Assembly: GCA_030650395.1 (NCBI GenBank)
Contig: JAUSDY010000065.1
Coordinates: forward strand, 1-64,000
Origin: Acidobacteriota bacterium
GTDB taxonomy: Bacteria; Acidobacteriota; Vicinamibacteria; Vicinamibacterales; UBA2999
Direction: 5' to 3'
Length of the DNA: 64,000 bases
The translations under genes were made by a program, and so were the position numbers. This document shows, piece by piece, positions 38,529-47,340 of the stretch. The notes beneath the pieces are model-generated. The model saw nothing but the letters and a program-made list of their open reading frames with translations. It was not told the DNA's origin and searched no databases. Within the stretch, counting starts at the first letter, position 1; the number at the start of each line of letters is the position of its first letter.

Positions 38529-38948
38529 CTAAGTGCCCTTCACATGATCCAGAGCCAGGCGCAGCCGCCGGTCCGCTTCCTGAGCGACGGCCTGCAACGC
38601 GTCGTTCTTGACGATCTCGAACATCGCATCGGGTCGGGCGATCGACACGACGCTGCCGCCGCCGTCTTCCCAGACGCAGACGTTACACGGGAGAAGCAGC
38701 CCGATGCCCAGTTCCGCCTCGAGGGCCTGATGGGCGAGCTGGGGATTGCACGCGCCCAGGATGACGTATCGGCGGAAGTCAAGGTCGAGCTTCGTCTTCA
38801 GCGTGGTCTTCACGTCGATCTCGGTCAGCACCCCAAAGCCTTGCTGCTTCAGCGCATCCGCAACGCGCGACCGTGCATCCTCAAATGACACGCCGGGTAG
38901 ATGTGCGGTATAGCCGTAGGTCGGATCAGCCTGTGTTTCAGATCTCAT
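38529..38948 (-). CDS. DUF302 family protein
   Basis: A 139-residue cytoplasmic protein. Its core (FEDARSRVADALKQQGFGVL, EIDVKTTLKTKLDLDFRRYV, ILGACNPQLAHQALEAE) matches the DUF302/TT1751 fold. LLPCNVCVWEDGGG has a C-x2-C-like pair often seen in this family. DUF302 proteins frequently accompany copper and sulfur-oxyanion genes, but their biochemical role is not established. It stands alone between the ATPase operon and the anti-sigma gene, same strand. Confidence 0.8.
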   Translation of the reverse strand: MRSETQADPTYGYTAHLPGVSFEDARSRVADALKQQGFGVLTEIDVKTTLKTKLDLDFRRYVILGACNPQLAHQALEAELGIGLLLPCNVCVWEDGGGSVVSIARPDAMFEIVKNDALQAVAQEADRRLRLALDHVKGT

Positions 38949-38998
38949 GTTTCCGTCCTGTTCGATATCGGGCCCGGGCGTGGGGCACCCGGACGGGT

Positions 38999-39253
38999 TC
39001 AGTGTCGCAGGAGCGCCCTGATCCGCGCCGCCGCTCGTGACTTCACCGCGCGGGGCAGCCGCGTCTCACTCGCCGCGCGACAGGCCGACAGCGTCTTCCG
39101 CAGGCGTCCCGCCATCGTCCCGCAGCCCGTACAGTCCCCGATGTGCCGCTCGATCGTGCGTCGGCGGGCGGGCGTCAGCTCGCCGTCCAGATACTGCGAG
39201 AGTTCCAGCAGCAGTGCGCGGCACCGCGCGGACGGTCGGGTCGCGCCCTTCAT
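38999..39253 (-). CDS. Zinc-finger anti-sigma factor
   Basis: 84 residues. C11 and the motif H-x3-C-x2-C (RHIGDCTGCG) form the ZAS/zf-HC2 zinc site found in anti-sigma factors that hold ECF sigma factors inactive and release them on redox or metal stress. The ATG overlaps the sigma-factor stop (39250-39253), so the two are co-translated. There is no transmembrane segment, so it is a soluble anti-sigma. Presence in a copper island suggests a thiol-stress trigger, which is inference. Confidence 0.8.
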   Translation of the reverse strand: MKGATRPSARCRALLLELSQYLDGELTPARRRTIERHIGDCTGCGTMAGRLRKTLSACRAASETRLPRAVKSRAAARIRALLRH

Positions 39254-39921
39254 CTCTCGCGCTCCAACTCCGCCTGCAACGCGACACGTGCCCGGTGCAA
39301 GCGAGCCTTGACGTTGTCTTCGGAAATCTCCATCACCGTCGCCACTTCGCGTGTCGACAGTCCTTCCATCTCTCGCAGAAACACGATCGCACGATACGGG
39401 GCAGGCAAGGCACGCAGGGCCTGACGCAAGCGACGGCGCAGCCCGGCGTTGTCGGCGAGCTGTTCCGGGTTTCTGCCTGGATGCGGTAAGTCCATGCGGA
39501 TCGGACCGTCGACGCCGGGAAGCAGGTCGTCAATCGACTGCAGCCGAGCCGGTTCGCCCACCTTCTTGCGCCGACCCATCAGGCAGGCGTTGCGCACGGT
39601 GCGGTAGAGCCACGGCCGGAATGCCGCTGGCTCGCTGATCCGCCCGACGTAGCGGTACGTCTTGAGCAGCGCCTCCTGCATCGCATCCTCCGCATCGTCC
39701 GCATGCCCGCACACCGACATGCTGAAACGCCAGGCCACTTCCTGCGCTCGCATCAGCAGTCGTTCCATCGACGCTTGGTCACCGGTGGCGGCCGCTCTGA
39801 CGAGCGCGGAGTACTCGTCCGGATCCGGGTCCGGCAGTTGTTCATGGCCTACAGGATTCAGCGGCCGGCTTTTGGTGACACGCCCGCCGCCACCCGTCTT
39901 TGTCACCGTTCTCTGTTTCAC
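39250..39921 (-). CDS. ECF-type RNA polymerase sigma factor
   Basis: Up to 223 residues. Region 2 is HADDAEDAMQEALLKTYRYV with RPWLYRTVRNACL, and region 4 is LPAPYRAIVFLREMEGLSTR followed by EVATVMEISEDNVKARLHRA. It works with the zinc-finger anti-sigma encoded after it. The start is uncertain: GTGs at 39921 and 39906 are possible, and the first lies inside the truncated multicopper-oxidase sequence on the other strand. So the original 5' end and promoter may have been altered by the rearrangement there. Confidence 0.85.
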   Translation of the reverse strand: MKQRTVTKTGGGGRVTKSRPLNPVGHEQLPDPDPDEYSALVRAAATGDQASMERLLMRAQEVAWRFSMSVCGHADDAEDAMQEALLKTYRYVGRISEPAAFRPWLYRTVRNACLMGRRKKVGEPARLQSIDDLLPGVDGPIRMDLPHPGRNPEQLADNAGLRRRLRQALRALPAPYRAIVFLREMEGLSTREVATVMEISEDNVKARLHRARVALQAELERER

Positions 39922-41120
39922 ACTGGCACGGCCTGGACGTGCCCGACAGCGCCGACGGCCATCCGCGCCTGGCCATCGGCAATGGTCAGGAGTACGTGTA
40001 CGACTTCGAAGTCACCAATCGCGCGGGCACGTACTGGTACCACCCGCATCCGCACATGCGCACGGGCGCTCAGGTCTACCAGGGTCTGGCGGGCCTGCTG
40101 CTGGTGAGCGACGCGGACGAAGATGCCCTGGCGCTGCCCTCGGGCGAGGCCGAGCTGCTGTGCGTGCTGCAGGATCGCCGTTTCGACTCGCGTAACCAGT
40201 TCATTTACCAGGGCGGCGGCCAGATGGAGATGATGAACGGCTTCCTCGGCGACCGCATGCTGGTCAGCGGTCAACTGCAGCCGACGCGAGACGTCGACAC
40301 CGCGTGGCACCGCGTGCGGCTGCTGAACGGATCGAATGCCCGCATCTACAAACTAGCGTGGAGCCGCAACCTGCCCATGACGATCATCGGCGGCGACGGC
40401 GGGCTCCTGGAACACCCGCTCTACCAGCGTGCGCTGACGCTGGCTCCCGGCCAGCGCGCCGACGTGCTGCTGGATCTCACGGGCCTCAGCGCCGGCACCG
40501 ACGTGTACCTGGACAGCCTGGCATTCCCCGAGGCCGACGCGGGCGGCATGGGGATGATGGGGATGATGGGGAACACCGCAGCCGTACCCAACGGCGCGCC
40601 GTTGCGGATGATGACGCTGCGCACGCGGGCTCGCACGGGTGCGGCCTTCCAAGTCCCTGATCGCCTGCCGTCGTTCGACGCGTCGTGGTCGCCACGCCCC
40701 GATGCACGGATCCGCCGCTTGCCGCTGGCCTTCCAACAGATGCAGTGGATGCTCGCGGGCCGCACGTTCTCGATGAACGAAGTGGCGGCGGACGAGACGG
40801 TGGCGGCCGGCTCCACCCACGTCTGGGAATTCGTGAACCAGTCGAACGGCATGGGTATGGGCATGGGTATGGAAATGGCGCACCCGATTCACATCCACGG
40901 CCGTCAGTTCCGCGTGCTCGATCGCACCGGCGGACGCACGATCAACGCGCTACGCGACGGCATCGTCGATGCCGGCTGGAGAGACACGGTGCTGGTGCTG
41001 CCCGGCGAGACGGTTCGCACACAGGTGACCTTCACCAGCCACCCAGGGCTGTATCTCTACCACTGCCACATCCTCGAACACGAAGACATGGGGATGATGC
41101 GGAACTTCCGGGTGACGTAG
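39900..41120 (+). pseudogene. 5'-truncated multicopper oxidase
   Basis: About 406 codons in frame, beginning SPFSVSHWHGLDVPDSADGH, i.e. exactly at the first type 2/3 copper motif of domain 1. Signal peptide and about the first 80-100 residues of a CueO/SufI-like oxidase are missing. Later sites are intact: YWYHPHPHM, HPIHIHGRQF, HCHILEHEDMGMM, plus Met-rich MGMMGMMGN and GMGMGMGM stretches. The upstream side runs into the divergent ECF sigma gene, so no promoter remains. It could only be made from a TTG at 39900 and would stay cytoplasmic and mis-folded. Probable deletion scar. Confidence 0.75.
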
Positions 41121-41308
41121 CGAGTTCACCCGAACCCGCGACTTGTCCCTGTCACCTTTTCCGCGCGCCCGAATCTCTTAACCAAGGATGATACGACGCC
41201 TGCCAAGCTCGAGCGCTGCGGTGCGATTGTGTTCAATCGAAGACAGCGCTGTCGCGGCTCGTGTGCGAGCCTTGTCTGTTCGGTCGTGAACTTCAACAGG
41301 AGTCAAGT

Positions 41309-41743
41309 ATGAACATGAAGAGAATAGTGACGGCGGTGATGGCAGGTTATGCGGTGGTCGTGATTTCGGCGGCGCCGGGAGTCGCCGCGCAAACGCATGA
41401 TCCCCAGCACGCGGCGGCCGACAAGGCGAAGCCGGCATCCGGCATGGCGGCCAAAGATCACGCCATGATGGCCGAGCGGGAGAAGATGATGACCGCCATG
41501 AAAGCTGCCGATCAGCGGCTCGATGCGCTCGTCGCCGCGATGAACACCGCCTCTGGCATGGCGCAGACGGCGGCGACCGCCACGGTCGTCACCGAAATGG
41601 TGGCGCAGAGCCGGACCATGCGCGAGAGCATGATGAAAACGCAGCAGAGCATGATGCCCCACATGATGGAGCACATGCAGGAAGGGAAAGACTCGATGGC
41701 CATGTGCCCGATGATGAAGCAGATGGGCGATATGAAGCACTGA
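41309..41743 (+). CDS. Exported Met/His-rich protein, probable copper binder
   Basis: 144 residues from ATG 41309 with AGGAG 5-8 bp upstream. A signal peptide ends near GVAAQTHDPQH. The mature protein is a long helix rich in Met and His: AAKDHAMMAEREKMMTAMK, SMMKTQQSMMPHMMEHMQ, DSMAMCPMMKQMGDMKH. Such methionine-rich helices bind Cu(I) in the periplasm. Its stop overlaps the ATG of a 46-codon frame that looks like a gene remnant. Downstream of the truncated oxidase by 189 bp; that gap shows nothing recognisable. Confidence 0.7.
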   Translation: MNMKRIVTAVMAGYAVVVISAAPGVAAQTHDPQHAAADKAKPASGMAAKDHAMMAEREKMMTAMKAADQRLDALVAAMNTASGMAQTAATATVVTEMVAQSRTMRESMMKTQQSMMPHMMEHMQEGKDSMAMCPMMKQMGDMKH

Positions 41744-41883
41744 TGATCGCCTCGGTGTGCGCCCGAGCCACGGGCACGGCGCACGTCGATGGAGCGAGGA
41801 TGACGATGACCGGCACCTACACCGGCTCGAACTCGTGCACCGGGTCGTTCGTCAACGGCCAGATGACGATGACGCGCAGATGA
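41743..41883 (+). pseudogene. 46-codon remnant, C-terminal end of an unknown exported protein
   Basis: The frame from ATG 41743 (overlapping the previous stop) reads at its end MTMTGTYTGSNSCTGSFVNG and QMTMTRR. This looks like the last beta strands of a small exported protein with Thr/Gly-rich repeats. The first ~20 codons do not match that style. I read it as the 3' end of a lost gene joined to the Met/His-rich gene; a real small protein cannot be excluded. Confidence 0.35.
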
Positions 41884-41942
41884 GGCAACCCGTCGTCGGG
41901 CGATCGAGTCGGTACGCTGAAAGGGCGATGACAGGAGGAGGT

Positions 41943-42065
41943 ATGGGTGGAAACATGATTGGGAACGCGTGGATGGGCGGATTTGGCTGGATGTGGATTT
42001 CCAGTGCGCTGATCGTGGCTCTCGCTGCGCTGGTTGTCTGGGGCATGTTCGCGAAGAAGCCGTGA
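41943..42065 (+). CDS. 40-residue Gly/Met-rich single-pass membrane peptide
   Basis: From ATG 41943 with AGGAGGAGG directly upstream, one of the strongest ribosome-binding sites in the window. It reads MGGNMIGNAWMGGFGWMWIS followed by SALIVALAALVVWGMFAKKP: a Met/Trp/Gly-rich outside segment and one transmembrane helix. Similar short peptides (SHOCT-less relatives of YqjQ-like small proteins) are common beside copper genes. Role unknown; Met ligands suggest copper. Confidence 0.6.
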   Translation: MGGNMIGNAWMGGFGWMWISSALIVALAALVVWGMFAKKP

Positions 42066-42205
42066 CCGTCAGCCGAGGCGACGACCCAAGGGCACTCCGC
42101 TGAGTATGCACAAGGAGACAGACGGCGGCGGTCGAACGAGTCCATAGTGCAGGTCTGCGGAGGTCTTTGTCCTCACGATGTGTGACCGGAAGGCACGGCA
42201 CGAAT

Positions 42206-42574
42206 CTAACGTCGGGCCGCTGAACGGCGTCTGAACGCGGGCCCAACGAGCGAGGCGCCGGCGATGACTGCTGTCAACGACGCCAGGTGCGCGACGGTCA
42301 GCGCGGCCGCTACCCGTTCATTCACGCGGACGAACTCGATCAGGAAGCGAAGCATGCCGGCCATCACGAGGTACGCGCCGAGCACGAATCGATCGTCGCG
42401 GCCATCGCGGCGCCAGCGGATCAGGACGAACGCGATCGGGATCAGGACAATCGCTTCGTACAACTGTGTGGGATGGACGGGCACGATGGTCGGCGGGAGG
42501 CCTTCCGGAAACGCGACGGCCCAGGGCAGGTTGCTCGGCCGGCCGTAATCATCGCCAACTACATGGAATCCCCC
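42206..42574 (-). pseudogene. lgt: 3' part of lgt (prolipoprotein diacylglyceryl transferase)
   Basis: The minus-strand frame reads VVGDDYGRPSNLPWAVAFPE and VPVHPTQLYEAIVLIPIAFV, then two more hydrophobic segments to a TAG at 42206. This is the C-terminal half of Lgt. The N-terminal half, including the essential arginine/histidine region and first membrane helices, is absent: the sequence breaks off at about 42574, 24 bp from the divergent outer-membrane protein gene. A working lgt must exist elsewhere because the window encodes lipoproteins. Confidence 0.75.
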
Positions 42575-42597
42575 ATTTAGTGTTGTACTCTTTGTGA

Positions 42598-43179
42598 ATG
42601 AATCGACGCTTCGCATTTACGGTTTCGGCGGCCTTCGCGCTCACCCTGTTCGCCAGCGCAGCGCCGGCGCGGGCCCAGGGTTTCATCAGCGGGATGCTCG
42701 GCTTCAACTTCGGGGGCGTCTCGGGCTGTCCCCAGCTCAACAGCTGCACGAACAAGCAGACCAACCTCAGCGTCGGGGCTGGGAAATTCGGCACGATCTT
42801 CGGCGCCGAAATGGAGGTTGCCTACGCGCCCGACTTCTTCGGCGAGGCGGCGGGATTGTCGTCAAACGTGTTGACGGTGATGGGCAACGTGATGCTGGGC
42901 CCCAAGGCCGGCCCGCTGCGCCCCTACGTGCTGGCGGGGCTCGGCCTCATGAAGACGCATTTCGAACTGAGGACGTCGAGCCTGCTCACGACCAACGACA
43001 CCGCGTTCGGTTATGGCGTGGGCGCTGGCGCGTTCGTGTTTGTCGCCAATCACTTCGGCCTGAGAGGCGACCTGCGCTACTTCCACTCGTTCCCGGACGT
43101 CACCATCCTGGGAGTGACCCTCCCTAGTCCGAAGCTCAACTACTCCCGCATCAGCACGGGTATCGTCGTCAAGTTCTAA
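42598..43179 (+). CDS. Small outer-membrane beta-barrel protein
   Basis: 193 residues with a signal peptide (ending PARAQG). It is an eight-stranded-type barrel (VMLGPKAGPLRPYVLAGLGL, AFGYGVGAGAFVFVANHFGL, RGDLRYFHSF) ending GIVVKF with a terminal Phe. It belongs to the broad OmpA/OmpX-like barrel group. Two cysteines near the N-terminus (SGCPQLNSCTN) could form a disulfide. Function unknown. The ATG is in a TTGTGA-ATG context with no clear Shine-Dalgarno. Confidence 0.75.
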   Translation: MNRRFAFTVSAAFALTLFASAAPARAQGFISGMLGFNFGGVSGCPQLNSCTNKQTNLSVGAGKFGTIFGAEMEVAYAPDFFGEAAGLSSNVLTVMGNVMLGPKAGPLRPYVLAGLGLMKTHFELRTSSLLTTNDTAFGYGVGAGAFVFVANHFGLRGDLRYFHSFPDVTILGVTLPSPKLNYSRISTGIVVKF

Positions 43180-43212
43180 GGGAGTCAGAGGTCATCGGGG
43201 CACGGGTGTATC

Positions 43213-43587
43213 ATGGTGCGTAGACACGCGATGATTCGTCTTTCCGCCGTCGTCCTGACGCTGTCGATGTCCGTAGGAGCTGCCGCTCCCCTGCTCTGCG
43301 AGTTCGGCTGTTTTTCGCACGCTCTTCCCAGTCACAAGGCGTGTCATGAAGAGCCGTCGGGCTTACGCCTTTCGGCCGGCAGCGAATCGTGCGTACATGC
43401 TGTCCCGGACCTGACCGCCATCGTCGCGGTGACAAAAGCCGCCGTGGCCCCCGAGTTGGCATGTGCGACTCTGAGGGTTGTTACCGAAAGCTCCAGCGCC
43501 TTCGCTCTGCAGGTCGATCACGGCCATCAGCCCCCCGGCGCCGCAGTTCACTCGCGGGCCGCGTCCCGTTCGATCCTCCGCATCTGA
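43213..43587 (+). CDS. Small exported Cys/His protein, C-x3-C ... CH, C-terminal LRI family (member C)
   Basis: 124 residues (an ATG at 43231 would give 118). The signal peptide is followed by PLLCEFGCFSHALPSHKACH-EE, one further Cys-His pair (ESCVHAV) and a Cys (LACATLRVV). The C-terminus is SRSILRI. It shares the LLC-x3-C, CH and (V/I)LRI pattern with the proteins at 32215 and 49951. It is upstream of the YcnI/oxidase copper operon on the same strand, with a broken small gene in between. Confidence 0.62.
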   Translation: MVRRHAMIRLSAVVLTLSMSVGAAAPLLCEFGCFSHALPSHKACHEEPSGLRLSAGSESCVHAVPDLTAIVAVTKAAVAPELACATLRVVTESSSAFALQVDHGHQPPGAAVHSRAASRSILRI

Positions 43588-43697
43588 TTCTGTCGCCGTA
43601 CTCTGTACGGCATTCCTCAATCTGTCACGGGCCCGACGGCAGCCTCGTGCTGTGTTCCATTTTGATCTCGTACGTTCGTTGATTCAGGGAGAAGGAC

Positions 43698-43855
43698 ATG
43701 ACTCGACGTTTTGCGTTCACGATCCTGAGAGAGCGATGACCGCGGCCGACATGACAGTTGGCATGCGGATCGTGATTACGGCCGTCACCGATGAAGACGA
43801 CGACAAGCTGATTGCGCAGCGAATCGAGCTCGGCAAGGCCCCGGCCACCAAGTAA
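43698..43855 (+). pseudogene. Remnant of a small exported protein
   Basis: A well-placed ATG at 43698 (GGAGAAGGAC upstream) starts a signal-peptide-like MTRRFAFTILRER but hits a stop after 13 codons. Another frame continues MTAADMTVGMRIVITAVTDE, then DDDKLIAQRIELGKAPATK to 43855. This resembles the OB-like C-terminal part of small exported proteins. The two parts together look like one gene with an internal deletion and frame loss. Confidence 0.45.
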
Positions 43856-43876
43856 TCCGTTTAGAGGAGATTGCAC

Positions 43877-44722
43877 ATGAAGTCGACTATTGCTCTTGCC
43901 GCCACGCTCATCGTCGTGCCGTCGCTGGCGCTCGCACACGTCGGGGTTCGGCCACGAGAATCGAAGCCGGGCGTTGAAGAACGCTACACCGTGCGCGTGC
44001 CGACCGAAGGCGCGGTGACCACCACCTCGGTGCGCCTGGAGATTCCCGACGGGGTCACCGTGCTCGAGATCGAGCGGTATCCGGGTGAGACCTTCGAAAC
44101 GCAGAAGAAGGGCGATCGAATCGTCGCCATCACCTGGAAGAAAGACATCAAGCCCAAGGAGACGGCGGAGTTCTTCTTCCGCGCGCGCAATCCCGGCAGC
44201 GAGGGCGAGATCGCATGGAAAGCGCATCAGCACTTCGCCGACGGGACGGTGACTGATTGGGTTGAGCCGGCAGGGGGGAAGAGACCAGGACCGGTCACGA
44301 AGCTGACGGCAGCCGCGGGCCAGGCTGCGAGCGATGCGGCCTCGGTCGAGTCGTGGCTGCGTGGGTACGACGCCGCATTCATGGCAAGGGACCTCGCGAA
44401 GCTCGCGGTGTTCTATCACCCGGACGTGACCATTTATGACGGCGGCGTCAACAATGGTTGGGCCGACTATCGCGACAACCACCTCGGTCCGGAACTGAAA
44501 GCGTTTCAGGATCTGCAGTTCGCCCACAGCAACACCAAAGTCACGATGCTACCGGGAGGCGAATCCGCCTACGCGACGTCGCGCTGCACCATCAAAGCGA
44601 AGATGGGCGACCGCATGCTCGATTCCGAAGGGCTCGAAACGCTGTTACTGGTGAAGAGCCCGGAGGGATGGAAGATCCGCCATTCGCATACGTCGAGCCG
44701 TCCGGCGCGGCGTCCGCAATAG
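43877..44722 (+). CDS. YcnI-type copper-binding domain fused to an NTF2/DUF4440 domain
   Basis: 281 residues from ATG 43877 with GAGGAG 7 bp upstream. After a signal peptide ending LALAHVGVRPRESKPG the mature protein begins with His. That is the copper-ligand position of YcnI/DUF1775 proteins, which bind Cu(II) through an N-terminal His brace and a Trp. The YcnI domain runs to about residue 130 (FRARNPGSEGEIAWKAHQHF, TDWVEPAGG). It is followed by a DUF4440/SnoaL-like domain (about 155-280; ESWLRGYDAAFMARDLAKLA). First gene of a rightward copper operon. A partial second copy of the DUF4440 part lies at 29318-29470. Confidence 0.82.
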   Translation: MKSTIALAATLIVVPSLALAHVGVRPRESKPGVEERYTVRVPTEGAVTTTSVRLEIPDGVTVLEIERYPGETFETQKKGDRIVAITWKKDIKPKETAEFFFRARNPGSEGEIAWKAHQHFADGTVTDWVEPAGGKRPGPVTKLTAAAGQAASDAASVESWLRGYDAAFMARDLAKLAVFYHPDVTIYDGGVNNGWADYRDNHLGPELKAFQDLQFAHSNTKVTMLPGGESAYATSRCTIKAKMGDRMLDSEGLETLLLVKSPEGWKIRHSHTSSRPARRPQ

Positions 44723-44728
44723 GACCCC

Positions 44729-46000
44729 ATGAATTCCAGCAGACGATCTTTCTTGCGCGGGTTGACGTCGGCGGCCGGCGTGGCCACGGCCAGCACCGCG
44801 TACGCACGGCAGCACGTCCACCCCGAGGCACCCACGACGCCGGCGGGGCCGGCGCGACGTGTACCCGCTGCCATTCCAGCCGGCAGTCTCGGCGCGGGCG
44901 TGGTGCCGGTCCTGACACCGGATGTGCCGGACATGCCGTGGCGAGTCCAGAACGGCGTCAAGGTGTTCGACATCGAAGTCGGATTGGTGCGGACGGAGTT
45001 CATTCCCGGCCGCATCGTCGATGCGTGGGGCTTCAACGGCAGCGTGCCCGGCCCGACGATCCAAGTCAATGAAGGTGATCGCGTTCGTTTGAACGTCGTG
45101 AACAAGTTGCCGGAACCGTTCTCGATGCATTGGCACGGCCTGGAGATTCCCGTCGAGATGGACGGGATGCCAGGGATCTCGCAGGAATCGATTGCGCCGG
45201 GCGGCAGCTTCGCTTACGAGTTCACGCTGAAGCAGAACGGCACCTTCTTCTATCACTCGCACATGGCGATGCAGGAAATGATGGGGCTGATCGGCCTGTT
45301 CATCATTCACCCGCGGGCCGCCCACACACCTCGCGTCGATCGCGACTTCGGCATCGTCCTGCAGGAGTGGGCGATCCTGCCGAACAACACCATCCCGAAT
45401 TCACTGGCGATGGAATTCAACTGGTTGACGCTCAACGGCAAGGCCGGCCCCGCGACGACGCCACTGATCGTCAGGCTTGGTGAGCGCGTGCGAATCCGAT
45501 TGGTGAACCTTGGCATGGATCACCACCCGATGCACTTGCACGGGCATCAGTTCGAGGTGACCGGTTCCGAGGGCGGACGCTTCCGGACGCCGTCAGGGGA
45601 ACCTGCCAACACGGTGCTGGTCGGCGTCGCGCAGGCCCGCGACATCGAGTTCGTCGCCGACAATCCCGGCGACTGGCATTTCCACTGTCACCTGCCGCAC
45701 CACATGATGAACCAGATGGTCTCGATGGTCGGCCCACTCATGATGTCGCACGCCAACAGTGCTCGCACGGAACCCGGTCGCGCGGCGGCGCCGAACGCCG
45801 ACATGTTTCCCGGCTACCCGCAAGACATGGTGATGGTGATGGACGAGATGGTGGCCAAGCCGGAAACCTACGGCCTGCGTCCCGGATGGACGGGCGGCAC
45901 GATGGGGATGATGACGATCATCCGGGTGTTGCGCCCCGAGTTGTTCGACAAGATTCAGGAGCTGAAAGCGGAAGAAGCGAGAAAGGCGGCAGCGCGATGA
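44729..46000 (+). CDS. Two-domain multicopper oxidase (Tat-exported)
   Basis: 423 residues with a twin-arginine signal (SSRRSFLRGLTSAAG). Copper motifs: MHWHGLEIP, FYHSHMAMQ, HHPMHLHGHQF and WHFHCHLPHHMM. Their number and the length point to a two-domain oxidase that must form a trimer to make its trinuclear site, or a shortened three-domain one. The C-terminal ~90 residues are Met-rich (MFPGYPQDMVMVMDEMV, GGTMGMMTI). It lies 6 bp after the YcnI fusion gene, and the TolC-like gene starts in its stop codon. Likely oxidises Cu(I) in the periplasm. Confidence 0.85.
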   Translation: MNSSRRSFLRGLTSAAGVATASTAYARQHVHPEAPTTPAGPARRVPAAIPAGSLGAGVVPVLTPDVPDMPWRVQNGVKVFDIEVGLVRTEFIPGRIVDAWGFNGSVPGPTIQVNEGDRVRLNVVNKLPEPFSMHWHGLEIPVEMDGMPGISQESIAPGGSFAYEFTLKQNGTFFYHSHMAMQEMMGLIGLFIIHPRAAHTPRVDRDFGIVLQEWAILPNNTIPNSLAMEFNWLTLNGKAGPATTPLIVRLGERVRIRLVNLGMDHHPMHLHGHQFEVTGSEGGRFRTPSGEPANTVLVGVAQARDIEFVADNPGDWHFHCHLPHHMMNQMVSMVGPLMMSHANSARTEPGRAAAPNADMFPGYPQDMVMVMDEMVAKPETYGLRPGWTGGTMGMMTIIRVLRPELFDKIQELKAEEARKAAAR

Positions 46001-47340
46001 GGGTCTGCCTCGCGAGCGTCGTCGTGGTACTGATCGCGGCGTCGAGCGCTGCTGGACAACAACCGAAACCTTCAGCGCCGGCCGGCGTCACGATGGCGGA
46101 ACTCGAGCGGCTCGCGATCGAGAGCAACCCCACGCTGCGAGCGGCACAGGCGCGCATCGATGCCGCCCGCGGCCGCGCGAAGCAGGCTGGCTCGTGGCCG
46201 AACCCGGTGATTGGCGGGTCGGCCGAAGAAGTGCCGCTTGGTGCCATCGATCCGCGAGGTGCGTACGGCGTCTTCGTCGAACAACCGATCCTGCTTGGCG
46301 GCAAGTTGCGCCTCAACCGCGCGGTGTTCGATCGGACGGTCGAACGTAGCGAGGCCGAGCTCGAGCGGCAGCGGCAGCGCATCGTCAGCACCGTCCGGCG
46401 CGTGTTCTTCCAATCACTCACGGTCGATCGCCGGATCGAAGTCCAGGAACGGCTGGCAGCGCTGGCGTCGGAAGCGGTCGCGATCACCGCGCAGTTGTTC
46501 AACGTCGGCGCGGCCGATCGGCCCGATTTCCTGGAGTCGGAAATCGAGGCCAAGCGTGTGCAGCTCGATCTCAACGCCGCCAAGAACCGGAGCGTCGCGC
46601 TGCGGCAACAGCTGGCCGCCGTCGTCGGCAATGCCGAGGTCGCCGCGCGCCGGTTGAGCGGCTTGCTCGAAGAAGCGTTGCCCGAGATCGTCCGCGCCAC
46701 GGCGGTGAAAACATTACTCGAGCAGAGTCCTCAGATCCAGGCGGCGCGCGCGGAGATTGCCCGCACGCAGGCGATCACCGCAGCCGAACGGCGCGCGACC
46801 TTTCCGGATTTGTTCCTCCGCGGCGGTGCGGCGAAGAACCGCGAGCTCGGCGAAATCTCGCGGCGCCCGATCGGTTGGGAGGCCTCGATCGAAGCCGGCA
46901 TCAGCGTGCCGTTGTTCAACCGGAATGCCGGGGGCGTAGCCGCCGCGCGTGCCGAGGAGCTGCGAGCCCAAGCCGAGTTGCAACGGCTCGAGTGGTCGCT
47001 GCAATCACGTCTCGCATCGGAGTTCGCAACCTACCTCACGGCCCTGGGCGATTCTGAAACATACCGACGCGAGATCCTGCCTCGTGCAGAGGAGGCGTAT
47101 CGGTTGTACCTGGCGCGTTACCGCGAAATGGCGGCGGCGTATCCACAGGTGCTGATCGCGCAACGGAACCTGTTCGAACTCTGGACGCGGTACCTGGAGA
47201 GCCTCGAAGACGGCTGGCAGGCGGCGTTACGGATTCAGGGATTCCTGTCGGGCGATGGACTTCAGTCGCCGGGTGGGGCGGACGAAATGGAAGATGGCAT
47301 GGGCATGTCCGTGGCCGGCGGACGCGGAGGCAGACAATGA
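45997..47340 (+). CDS. TolC-family outer-membrane protein in the copper operon
   Basis: 447 residues from ATG 45997 overlapping the oxidase stop (ATGA). A signal peptide ends SSAAGQQ. There are two OEP-like helical repeats (VTMAELERLAIESNPTLRAA; SIEAGISVPLFNRNAGGVAA) and a Met/Gly-rich C-terminal tail (MEDGMGMSVAGGRGGRQ). No RND pump or adaptor is in this operon, so it may pair with one of the pumps elsewhere or act alone in copper export. Its stop overlaps the next ATG. Confidence 0.85.
   Translation: MRVCLASVVVVLIAASSAAGQQPKPSAPAGVTMAELERLAIESNPTLRAAQARIDAARGRAKQAGSWPNPVIGGSAEEVPLGAIDPRGAYGVFVEQPILLGGKLRLNRAVFDRTVERSEAELERQRQRIVSTVRRVFFQSLTVDRRIEVQERLAALASEAVAITAQLFNVGAADRPDFLESEIEAKRVQLDLNAAKNRSVALRQQLAAVVGNAEVAARRLSGLLEEALPEIVRATAVKTLLEQSPQIQAARAEIARTQAITAAERRATFPDLFLRGGAAKNRELGEISRRPIGWEASIEAGISVPLFNRNAGGVAAARAEELRAQAELQRLEWSLQSRLASEFATYLTALGDSETYRREILPRAEEAYRLYLARYREMAAAYPQVLIAQRNLFELWTRYLESLEDGWQAALRIQGFLSGDGLQSPGGADEMEDGMGMSVAGGRGGRQ

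Noticed and set aside
43737-43855. UGA in the small remnant as another selenocysteine codon
   Set aside because: No hairpin with the right spacing, and the sequence before and after the UGA does not form one protein in that frame; a deletion/frameshift explains it better.
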